The notes: generated by a model from the letters alone, not told the origin. A DNA stretch of 5,433 bases from Oscillospiraceae bacterium (GCA_031285645.1 JAITVU010000348.1:1-5433); one strand, 5' to 3'. Numbered from the stretch's first letter, positions 1-5,419 are shown. Made by a program: numbers and translations.

Positions 1-10
1 TTTTTTGTTT

Positions 11-51
11 CCGGCCCTGCCGATCATACGGCAAGGCCGGATTTTGTTTTT
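11..51 (+). terminator. Rho-independent terminator of an upstream gene outside the window
   Basis: The arms at 11-22 and 29-40 pair over 12 positions with one C/A mismatch, around a six-base loop (ATCATA). A T-rich tail at 41-51 (ATTTTGTTTTT) follows directly. The tail is T-rich only in the + direction, since the opposite strand leaves the hairpin into an A-rich stretch. It should therefore stop transcription from a + strand gene that ends before position 1. This isolates the next gene and implies that it has its own promoter. Confidence 0.8.
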
Positions 52-150
52 AAGGATGTGCCGATTCACTAAGGAATCCGTTGAATATTCATCCTGACCA
101 CGTGCGCAGGCGCCGACACCTGTATTACGACAACAACTTGCCCGGGGCTT

Positions 151-159
151 TGTTATAAT
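151..159 (+). promoter_or_regulatory. Candidate extended -10 promoter, distal of two
   Basis: TGTTATAAT is a perfect extended -10 element (TG, one base, TATAAT). No good -35 hexamer lies 16-18 bases upstream (CAACAA at 131-136). Recognition would therefore depend on the extended -10 and sigma-A-type polymerase. A transcript would start near 166 and carry a leader of about 150 nt into the carboxypeptidase gene. Confidence 0.45.
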
Positions 160-183
160 TTTTCATGGCGTATATACCGCTAT

Positions 184-211
184 TTGAATATCGCGGACAT
201 TCTGGTATAAT
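184..211 (+). promoter_or_regulatory. Candidate sigma-A promoter for the carboxypeptidase gene
   Basis: The -35-like TTGAAT (184-189) and a perfect TATAAT (206-211) are 16 bases apart. TG at 203-204 adds an extended -10. This is the best promoter in the upstream region. It would start transcription near 218, about 100 nt before the preferred start codon. The 8-mer TTGAATAT at 184-191 also occurs at 81-88, which may be chance. Confidence 0.6.
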
Positions 212-220
212 AAAATAACA

Positions 221-258
221 GCGGAGTCCTATGGCGTAACGGAGCGGAGAGTTATCCC
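221..258 (+). promoter_or_regulatory. Leader with two-codon ORF and weak hairpin
   Basis: GCGGAG at 221-226 resembles a Shine-Dalgarno site. Four bases later comes ATG GCG TAA (231-239), a complete Met-Ala-stop reading frame. The same bases can form a small hairpin, 233-240 with 251-258 (six Watson-Crick pairs, one G-U, one mismatch, ten-base loop). Both structures lie in the predicted leader of the carboxypeptidase mRNA. Whether either is used is unknown, and a two-codon frame is easily produced by chance. Confidence 0.2.
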
Positions 259-319
259 ATTTGACGCTGCGCAAAACTTTATGACACCATACCACAATGC
301 CCTCAAAAGGATGTTGCCT

Positions 320-1672
320 GTGAAAAGAACTGTTTTTCTGCTTGTTCTGTCCCTTTGTCTGGCGCTTTGCGCGCCGCTCGCCGCTTTCGCGGACGAGGGT
401 TATCCCCCCAATTTTGAGGTGAGCGCCAAAGGGGTTTATATGTACAACCTCGACACCGAGAGCGTTATATATCAGAAAAACGCCGATACGCCTTTGTATC
501 CGGCGTCCGTCACAAAAATCATGACCTGTATCCTCGCGCTTGAGAATACCGACAATCTCGATATGGAGGATATCACATACCCAAACTATGTGCAGGATTA
601 TCTTTATGATTATCAGTATATACAGAAAAACGGCGAGGTCTCCAAAGGCGGCCTTTTAGCCGGAGAAGTGCTTTCGATGCGTGACGCGCTTTATGCCCTG
701 ATGCTCCCCTCCGCCAACGAGGTGGCCATGATTATCGCCGATCATATCGGGGGGTCCCAGGAAGGCTTCGTCGAAATGATGAACGCCAAGGCCCGGGAAC
801 TTGGGGCGACCAACACCAATTTTGTCAACGCCAACGGCCTTTTTGATTCGGCGCATGTGACGACAGCCCACGATATTTACCTGATGGCGCGCCATGCCAT
901 GGAACTTCCCGGCTTTATGGACATCGTCACCACCGTCTCCTACCAGTGCCCCCCCACCAACAAGCACCCGGAGGGGCTTAACTGGTCCACCACAAACCTT
1001 ATGATGGTGCCGAACAATTTATATTATTATCCGCCGCTCAAGGGCATAAAAACCGGCACTTTGCCGGATTCCGGGCGTTGTTTTGTCTCGACGGCTACCA
1101 GAGACGGCTTTACTTACCTGCTGGTTGTTCTCGGCTCCACATACCTGGATGAAACGGGGGCGGCAATGGCCGAGAATATGGCCTTTGTGGAGACAAGGCA
1201 GCTCTATGAATGGGTTTTTGACACCTTCCGCGTCAAGAACCTCGTCGATAAAGGCAAATATGTCGCTGAAATACCACTGCGCCTCAATCTCGATCAGGAT
1301 CATGTCAAGCTGATGACGGCCGAGCGCTTTACGGCGCTCCTGCCCAATGATATCGACTCCAACAGCGTCACGCTGATTCCCGAAATCCCCGACGCTATTG
1401 ACGCCCCTGTTACAAAGGGCCAATACGTCGGCGAGGTCGCTCTAATCCTGTCCGGCGAGGAAATAGGCCGCGTGGACCTGCTTTCCGTGGAATCAGTCGA
1501 GGCGTCCCAAGTACTTGTTTTACTGGAAAAAGCCAAAGAAATCACGCGGTCCTTCTGGTTTAAGTTCGCCATTGTCCTGTTTGTTTTCCTGTTTGTTTTC
1601 TATATTGTCTTGATGATCCTGCGCAACCGCAGGAGACGGCGCAGCGGCTTTAAACCCAAGCGTAGGCTGTAA
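320..1672 (+). CDS. Serine-type D-alanyl-D-alanine carboxypeptidase (low-molecular-mass PBP, peptidase S11)
   Basis: This exported penicillin-binding protein removes the terminal D-alanine from peptidoglycan stem peptides and so limits cross-linking. All three active-site motifs are visible (numbered from the GTG start, 450 aa): SVTK at 63-66 with the nucleophile Ser63, SAN at 131-133 and KTG at 244-246. The order and spacing fit DacA/DacF-type enzymes. A signal peptide covers residues 1-24 (basic VKR, hydrophobic core, AFA before DEG). The region around 306-400 matches the position of the PBP5 C-terminal beta domain. Residues 412-435 form a strong transmembrane helix followed by an Arg/Lys-rich tail, which should face the cytoplasm. 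The start is chosen at GTG 320 because AAAAGGA (305-311) lies at good spacing and translation then begins directly with the signal peptide. ATG 281 and ATG 311 are in frame, but 281 has no ribosome site and the one before 311 is too close. The exact paralogue (vegetative or sporulation) cannot be decided. Confidence 0.94.
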   Translation: MKRTVFLLVLSLCLALCAPLAAFADEGYPPNFEVSAKGVYMYNLDTESVIYQKNADTPLYPASVTKIMTCILALENTDNLDMEDITYPNYVQDYLYDYQYIQKNGEVSKGGLLAGEVLSMRDALYALMLPSANEVAMIIADHIGGSQEGFVEMMNAKARELGATNTNFVNANGLFDSAHVTTAHDIYLMARHAMELPGFMDIVTTVSYQCPPTNKHPEGLNWSTTNLMMVPNNLYYYPPLKGIKTGTLPDSGRCFVSTATRDGFTYLLVVLGSTYLDETGAAMAENMAFVETRQLYEWVFDTFRVKNLVDKGKYVAEIPLRLNLDQDHVKLMTAERFTALLPNDIDSNSVTLIPEIPDAIDAPVTKGQYVGEVALILSGEEIGRVDLLSVESVEASQVLVLLEKAKEITRSFWFKFAIVLFVFLFVFYIVLMILRNRRRRRSGFKPKRRL

Positions 1673-1688
1673 TGCGCCTGTATGCCCG

Positions 1689-1764
1689 ATATCCGGACAA
1701 GCCGCGCCAATGGCCTGCGTATCACTTACGGCGGCCCATCCAGTTAACCGCAGATGCCGGATAT
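1689..1764 (+). other. Nested inverted repeats after the carboxypeptidase gene (weak terminator candidate)
   Basis: An outer 8-bp repeat pairs ATATCCGG (1689-1696) with CCGGATAT (1757-1764). Inside it, GGCCTGCGTA (1712-1721) pairs with TACGGCGGCC (1727-1736) over eight of ten positions around a TCACT loop. The sequence after the outer repeat is only moderately T-rich (TTTATATTTA). It may end or stabilise the carboxypeptidase transcript, but it is not a standard terminator. Confidence 0.3.
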
Positions 1765-1772
1765 TTTATATT
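1744..1772 (+). promoter_or_regulatory. Possible weak promoter for the flippase gene
   Basis: TTAACC (1744-1749, four of six consensus bases) and TATATT (1767-1772, five of six) are separated by 17 bases. It overlaps the inverted repeat described above. The region is AT-rich, so chance matches are likely. If real, the leader would be about 110 nt. Confidence 0.28.
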
Positions 1773-1783
1773 TACAGAATAGC

Positions 1784-1819
1784 AAGCAATTTTTTCTCTG
1801 TTATTTTTTCAGATTGCTT
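1784..1819. repeat. Inverted repeat with T-rich loop
   Basis: AAGCAAT (1784-1790) and ATTGCTT (1813-1819) are perfect inverted copies around a 22-base loop made mainly of T runs. The stem extends by three more pairs if one C is bulged. The T tracts lie in the loop and not after the stem, so it does not fit a terminator. It lies about 70 bases before the flippase start and could be an operator-like site or chance. Confidence 0.25.
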
Positions 1820-1886
1820 CGCTATATTTCATATGCTCACTTAAAGTCGTATGGGGTTTTGACTTGAGTGATTTAAGGACATTCAC

Positions 1887-3311
1887 ATGGGAAAATTCAG
1901 AAGCCTCATATCGAACACACTCATATTCGCTGTCGCGACCCTGAGCTCCAAATTGCTCACCTTTCTTCTGCTTCCGCTTCTGACCTATATCCTGCCGCCG
2001 GAGCAGCTCAGTTCAGCCACGAACGCCATGTACACATGCAACCTCATCCTGCCCGTGATGTATTTGTGTATTTCAGAGGCCATTATCCGTTTCGGCCTTG
2101 ATCCAGTCGTAAACAGGCGCGATCTCTTTACATGCGGCGTCCTCACCGTACTGGGCGGGTTTATTGTCGTCCAGCTTGTTTTCCCCCTTATCGGCGGCAC
2201 AACGTTCGCTCAGGGATTCATTGAAGGATACGAGGGACTGGTGCGCGTTTATGTGCTCACCTCGGCCATGCGCACGGTTGTAACACATTTCGTGCGGGCG
2301 AGCGGATTGGTGCGCATCTTCGCGCTAGACGGCCTGCTCACCACCATTTTCACGCTTGTCTTTGTCTATCTCTTCCTGCTCAAATTCGAGATGGGCGGCA
2401 GGGGTTATGTGCTGGCCACCATTTGCGCCGACGCCCTTTCCTCCATCACGCTCATCGTCTTCCTGCGGTTGTATCGCTTTATTAAGCTGCGCGGCCTGGA
2501 CCTGAGCCTTTGGAAAACCATGCTGCGCTACTCCATCCCGCTTGTCCCCACCGCCGTTTTCTGGTGGGTGACAAATCTTTCCGACCGCTACTTCGTCACC
2601 TTGATGTGCGGCAAAGCCATTAATGGGCTTTACGACGCTTCCGCGCGCTTCCCAACTATCATCACGATGGTGTCGGCCATATTCACGCAGGCCTGGCAAA
2701 TTTCGGCTTTTAATGAATATCAGAGCAAGGAAGGCGAAAAATTTTACTCAACGGTTTTCCGCAGTTACTACACTTTTGTCTTCCTGGCCGCGTCGGGCAT
2801 CATCATGCTCATCCGTCCTGTCACAAAACTGATGATGGAGAGCCGATATTATGATTCCTGGCAATACGCGCCCTTTCTGGTCCTGGCTGTGAGCTTTTCC
2901 TGCTTTGTCACTTTTCTGGGCACGATCTACAACGCGGCCAAAAAAAATGCCATGGTGACGATCACAACCGCTATCGGCGCTGTGCTCAACATCGTCCTCA
3001 ACTGGCGGCTTATTCCGCATTACGGCGCGCAGGGCGCGGCCTTTGCCACGTTTGTCAGCTATTTTCTTGTCTTTGCCATACGCGCGTTTGACACAAGAAA
3101 GTACATAAAAATTCAGATGCAGCCCGCGCGGATTGTGATGAGCCTGGCGCTTTTATTGGCGCAGGTCTGGGTGTCGCTTACCCAGCCGCCATATGGCATG
3201 ATTTGGCAGGTGCTCATATTTGTCCTCCTGCTGCTCTGCAATCTGGGGTACGTCATCTTTGTGGCGCGGCACTTTCTCGGAATGTTCACACGCCGGTTTA
3301 AAAAAGCTTAG
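1887..3311 (+). CDS. Polysaccharide/lipid-linked glycan flippase, MOP (MATE-like) superfamily
   Basis: This 474-residue, very hydrophobic protein resembles Wzx/SpoVB/MurJ-type flippases, which move undecaprenyl-linked sugars across the cytoplasmic membrane for capsule, teichoic-acid-like or peptidoglycan assembly. About 12-14 membrane helices can be seen, roughly at 10-32, 46-66, 84-102, 118-137, 147-166, 175-195, 213-230, 250-270, 293-310, 328-348, 357-373, 383-400, 415-431 and 437-458. The opening (KFRSLISNTLIFAVATLSSK), the central YSIPLVPTAVFWWVTNLSDR at 215-234 and the late AAKKNAMVTITTAIGAVLN at 350-368 are typical of the family. Length is normal and no frame break is seen. AAGGA at 1875-1879 lies seven bases before ATG 1887 and supports this start. 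No glycosyltransferase or polymerase gene is adjacent, so the substrate is unknown. A MurJ or SpoVB role cannot be excluded. Confidence 0.9.
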   Translation: MGKFRSLISNTLIFAVATLSSKLLTFLLLPLLTYILPPEQLSSATNAMYTCNLILPVMYLCISEAIIRFGLDPVVNRRDLFTCGVLTVLGGFIVVQLVFPLIGGTTFAQGFIEGYEGLVRVYVLTSAMRTVVTHFVRASGLVRIFALDGLLTTIFTLVFVYLFLLKFEMGGRGYVLATICADALSSITLIVFLRLYRFIKLRGLDLSLWKTMLRYSIPLVPTAVFWWVTNLSDRYFVTLMCGKAINGLYDASARFPTIITMVSAIFTQAWQISAFNEYQSKEGEKFYSTVFRSYYTFVFLAASGIIMLIRPVTKLMMESRYYDSWQYAPFLVLAVSFSCFVTFLGTIYNAAKKNAMVTITTAIGAVLNIVLNWRLIPHYGAQGAAFATFVSYFLVFAIRAFDTRKYIKIQMQPARIVMSLALLLAQVWVSLTQPPYGMIWQVLIFVLLLLCNLGYVIFVARHFLGMFTRRFKKA

Positions 3312-3360
3312 TGTATCGAGTCAGCCATGAACAATGTCCGGTTTTATGCAATTGACAACC

Positions 3361-3455
3361 GCCGCAAATCCCCTTTGGCGGTAAACCGCCAAAGCATTGC
3401 GCATGCTTGCATGCGCAATGTTGCCGCGCTTAAAAAAGCGCGGCGGATTTGCGGC
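3361..3455. repeat. Perfect four-way-junction (cloverleaf) palindromic element
   Basis: An outer 11-bp stem (3361-3371 with 3445-3455) encloses three perfect hairpins placed almost end to end. Arm 1 pairs 3373-3381 with 3386-3394 (9 bp, loop TAAA). Arm 2 pairs 3395-3405 with 3410-3420 (11 bp, loop CTTG). Arm 3 pairs 3423-3431 with 3436-3444 (9 bp, loop AAAA). Only 3372 and 3421-3422 are unpaired at the junction. Eighty of 95 bases are in Watson-Crick pairs, with no mismatch or G-U pair. It starts 50 bases after the flippase stop and ends 100 bases before the next start codon. No T run follows, so it is not an ordinary terminator, and the tRNA hallmarks are absent. It could be a dispersed structured repeat, a DNA cruciform or a transcribed structured RNA. 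Confidence 0.85.
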
Positions 3456-3485
3456 TCCGTGTAGATCTGCCTGTAATATCTTCAG

Positions 3486-3517
3486 CTGATAACTCGCTTT
3501 ATACCATTTGCTATCAG
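3486..3517. repeat. Short inverted repeat upstream of the TfoX-domain gene
   Basis: CTGATA (3486-3491) and TATCAG (3512-3517) form a 6-bp inverted repeat around 20 bases. It ends 38 bases before the start codon of the next gene, where an operator could lie. I found no convincing -35/-10 pair in 3456-3555, so the promoter of that gene is unlocated. The repeat is short enough to be chance. Confidence 0.2.
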
Positions 3518-3555
3518 AAAAACCGCAATATTTTTAACTAAGCAAGGAGAATACA

Positions 3556-3810
3556 ATGGGCATACTTACAACGCTACCGAATATAAGCAAAGTTAACGAG
3601 GCGAAGCTCATTAAGGCAGGCATTGACACGCCCGAAAAGCTGCGCGAACTTGGCAGCCGCGAAGCGCTTATGCGCGTGCGGATCCACGCCGACGCGGGCG
3701 CTTGCCTGAATATGCTCTATGGGCTTGAAGGCGCGATCCGCGGTATTCGCTGGCATGATTTGCCGAACGATGTTAAAAAGGAGCTCAAGGATTTTCACAA
3801 ATCCCTGTAA
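3556..3810 (+). CDS. TfoX/Sxy C-terminal domain-containing protein
   Basis: This 84-residue protein consists of a single TfoX C-terminal domain. The N-terminal half (LPNISKVNEAKLIKAGI, then DTPEKLRELG to residue 33) has the helix-hairpin-helix-like pattern of that family. The second half carries the signature around 50-70, including CLNMLYGLEGAIRG and IRWHDLP. In gammaproteobacterial TfoX/Sxy this domain follows a separate N-terminal domain and the protein activates competence genes. Here the N-terminal domain is absent, as is common for stand-alone family members in Bacillota, so a competence role should not be assumed. AAGGAG at 3544-3549 is six bases before ATG 3556, a strong ribosome site fixing the start. 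The fold suggests nucleic-acid or protein binding, but no target is known. It lies 100 bases downstream of the cloverleaf palindrome. Confidence 0.9.
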   Translation: MGILTTLPNISKVNEAKLIKAGIDTPEKLRELGSREALMRVRIHADAGACLNMLYGLEGAIRGIRWHDLPNDVKKELKDFHKSL

Positions 3811-3881
3811 AGTCAGGCTAACACAAGCATAACCGGAACGTTACTATTTATTGTCGAATGCGGAGGGAACATCAGTAATTC

Positions 3882-3910
3882 TTGATTCTGTTTGTTTTCG
3901 CCGCTATAAG
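3882..3910 (+). promoter_or_regulatory. Good sigma-A-like promoter very close to the DUF4037 start
   Basis: TTGATT (3882-3887) and TATAAG (3905-3910) are exactly 17 bases apart, matching four of six and five of six consensus bases. Transcription would begin near 3916-3919, only 8-11 bases before ATG 3927. That would remove or truncate the GAGG (3913-3916) that otherwise serves as ribosome site. Either the mRNA is nearly leaderless, or the real promoter is further upstream and this match is accidental. Confidence 0.4.
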
Positions 3911-3926
3911 TTGAGGCACAAGCATT

Positions 3927-5015
3927 ATGAAAGATTTTATTAAGGGCATGGATCTTTGCCATGATTTTTTCACGGATTACGGCCGGCCCGTTTTAACCCG
4001 GAAATTCCCCGGGCTTTTGTATAGTGCCGGATTACTCGGTTTCGGTTCGGATGTGCTGGGCTACGACGACGCCGTCTCCACAGATCACATGTGGGGGCCG
4101 CGCTTTTATTTGTTTTTACGTGAAACGGATTTGGCTGAAAAAAAAGACGCCATAATGGCCGCTTTTTCACACGCTTTTCCCTATATGTACAAAGGATATG
4201 CCGTGCATTTTTCACCGCCCGATCCCAACGACGGCGGCGTGCGTCATGCGGTGGAAATCCGTTCCGGCCCTGTTTCCCCGCTTGTCTATATTCAAAGCGT
4301 CGACGCATTCCTCAGCGAATATCTCGGCACGCACGATCTTACGCATCTCACACCGGCCGATTGGCTTGCCTTTTCCGAGCACCGTCTGCTGGCCCTGAGG
4401 GCGGGCCGCCTGTTTTACGACGCGCTGGGGCTTGCAAATAGCATAGCGCCTCTGCGTTTTTATCCGGATGATGTGCGTCTCTATCTCATTGCCTCGCAGT
4501 GGAGCCTGATCGCCGAGGAACAGGCCTTCGTTAAGCGCTGTGGCATGGTCGGGGACGACATGGGGTCGCGTATCGTTGCCACACGAATAGCCGAGCGGCT
4601 TATGCGCCTGTGCTTTTTATACAAGGGGCAATACGCACCCTACAGCAAATGGTTCGGCACAGCTTTTTCCGCCTTGCCGGTTCAAGCTAAAATAAAGGAC
4701 GCTATTAAGGCTCTCCTGTCTACCGACGATTTGCCGACGCGGGAAGATGCCGCTGCCCATGCCCAGCTTTATATTGCCGAACTTCACAATGAGAGCGGGG
4801 TAAATCCCCGAATCAGCGCATCAATCACAACCTATTTCGGCCGTGATATCAAGGTAATTTGGGCTAACCGGATCGCGGATACACTCAAAACCGCGCTCAA
4901 AGGCGGTTTCTTCGAGGACCTGCCACTTATTGGTTCAGTGAGTCAGATTGGCTCCTTTACAGCCTTGTCCGATAATCCCCATGAACAGATGCGCATTAAA
5001 GAGTTTTACAGCTAA
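3927..5015 (+). CDS. DUF4037 domain-containing protein, nucleotidyltransferase-like
   Basis: This 362-residue soluble protein matches the DUF4037 family in its N-terminal signature GFGSDVLGYDD at 38-48 followed by STDHMWGPR at 51-59. The Gly-Ser plus spaced Asp pattern resembles the active site of the polymerase-beta nucleotidyltransferase fold, with Gly40, Ser41, Asp47, Asp48 and Asp53 as likely nucleotide or metal ligands. A third catalytic carboxylate is not certain; Glu110 in HAVEIRSG is one candidate. The rest appears mainly helical, with YKGQYAPYSKWFG at 232-244 and GSVSQIGSF at 336-344 as further recognisable segments. No signal peptide or membrane helix is seen. The start is supported only by a modest GAGG ten bases upstream. 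The gene ends with tandem in-frame stops, TAA then TAG, and is followed 52 bases later by a strong terminator. It is probably a single-gene unit or shares transcription with the TfoX-domain gene 116 bases upstream. Substrate and physiological role are unknown. Confidence 0.87.
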   Translation: MKDFIKGMDLCHDFFTDYGRPVLTRKFPGLLYSAGLLGFGSDVLGYDDAVSTDHMWGPRFYLFLRETDLAEKKDAIMAAFSHAFPYMYKGYAVHFSPPDPNDGGVRHAVEIRSGPVSPLVYIQSVDAFLSEYLGTHDLTHLTPADWLAFSEHRLLALRAGRLFYDALGLANSIAPLRFYPDDVRLYLIASQWSLIAEEQAFVKRCGMVGDDMGSRIVATRIAERLMRLCFLYKGQYAPYSKWFGTAFSALPVQAKIKDAIKALLSTDDLPTREDAAAHAQLYIAELHNESGVNPRISASITTYFGRDIKVIWANRIADTLKTALKGGFFEDLPLIGSVSQIGSFTALSDNPHEQMRIKEFYS

Positions 5016-5067
5016 TAGGTTAAAATGGTTATATAGACAATAACATCCATTATGGGCCATGAGATCA

Positions 5068-5110
5068 CAAAACATAAACGGTGAGACGAAAACTCACCGT
5101 TTATGTTTTG
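5068..5110 (+). terminator. Strong terminator after the DUF4037 gene, possibly bidirectional
   Basis: An 18-bp perfect stem pairs 5068-5085 with 5093-5110 around a seven-base loop (ACGAAAA). The core is ACGGTGAG/CTCACCGT. The outer part is A-rich on the left and T-rich on the right (TTTATGTTTT), so the U tract is built into the stem base. The symmetry gives both strands a T-rich exit, so it could also stop transcription coming from the right. Confidence 0.85.
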
Positions 5111-5169
5111 AATGTTGCTGTCTGTATGCCCGGAAAGTGAAAAGTGAACAGCCTGCTTCAGAGCGCCCC

Positions 5170-5295
5170 CCGCGCGCGTTGCAAAGCGCCCGCATAATTA
5201 AATAAGGTCTTTTCCCCATTCTGCGGGCGCGGTAGGAAAGTTGACGCGCCGCAGCGCGTCGTTTCAATGACAGATGTGCACCCACACGCGCGCGG
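5170..5295. repeat. Branched GC-rich inverted-repeat region
   Basis: CCGCGCGCGT (5170-5179) and ACGCGCGCGG (5286-5295) are perfect inverted copies. Between them are three nested hairpins: GCGCCCGCA/TGCGGGCGC (5186-5194 with 5222-5230, 27-base AT-rich loop), GACGCGC/GCGCGTC (5243-5249 with 5254-5260, loop CGCA) and a short TGTG/CACA (5275-5278 with 5283-5286, which shares its last base with the outer stem). The arrangement recalls the cloverleaf upstream, but the linkers are longer. Low-complexity CG runs make part of the pairing likelier by chance. No credible gene covers it. Confidence 0.5.
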
Positions 5296-5336
5296 TATGG
5301 CCTTTCCAACGTTAAACGCACCAAAACTCTTTAATT

Positions 5337-5384
5337 CTCCCGGTTATCCATATCCGGGCGGGTCCGGGAGGCGGCCCCTCCCGG
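5337..5384. repeat. Mutually exclusive GC-rich hairpins
   Basis: CTCCCGG (5337-5343) can pair with CCGGGAG (5364-5370). The second segment is also part of a perfect 8-bp hairpin, CCGGGAGG (5364-5371) with CCTCCCGG (5377-5384), loop CGGCC. A third partner, CCGGG (5354-5358), can pair with the first. These competing folds resemble an anti-terminator/terminator arrangement, though no T run follows. Confidence 0.5.
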
Positions 5385-5393
5385 CGTCCTTTG

Positions 5394-5419
5394 CTTCCTT
5401 TGTGACGAGACAAAGGAAG
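5394..5419. repeat. Perfect 10-bp hairpin at the right edge
   Basis: CTTCCTTTGT (5394-5403) and ACAAAGGAAG (5410-5419) form a perfect stem around GACGAG. CCTTTG at 5389-5393 to 5398-5402 context recurs just before it, and a short TGCC/GGCA repeat (5420-5423 with 5430-5433) follows and reaches the window edge. It continues the run of hairpins in this gene-free stretch and may be part of a dispersed repeat cut by the window. Confidence 0.55.

Noticed and set aside
83..90. GAATATTC palindrome as an operator
   Set aside because: Eight bases is too short to support a binding site, and it is distant from both promoter candidates.
1019..1423. Minus-strand frame of 134 codons inside the carboxypeptidase gene
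   Set aside because: It covers the KTG motif and C-terminal domain coding sequence of the real gene and has no recognisable domain.
2325..2699. Minus-strand frame of 124 codons inside the flippase gene
   Set aside because: It lies wholly within a strongly supported membrane-protein gene, its translation is charged and without family features, and it is a reading-frame shadow.
3353..3358. Perfect -35 consensus TTGACA just before the cloverleaf
   Set aside because: No -10-like hexamer occurs 16-18 bases downstream (TGGCGG there), so no promoter can be supported.
3361..3455. tRNA gene
   Set aside because: The cloverleaf shape invites this call, but the arms are 9, 11 and 9 bp with four-base loops. 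There is no seven-base anticodon loop, no T-loop consensus and no 7-bp acceptor stem, so it is not a tRNA.
3862..3914. Small frame after GGAGGG, TTG 3882 to TGA 3914
   Set aside because: The ribosome-like site is too far from the TTG start, the product would be ten residues, and the bases overlap the better-supported promoter.
5094..5324. Minus-strand frame of 76 codons in the 3' gene-free region
   Set aside because: It begins with TTG, is arginine-rich, runs through the terminator and the GC palindromes, and resembles no known family. It is best explained by biased base composition.
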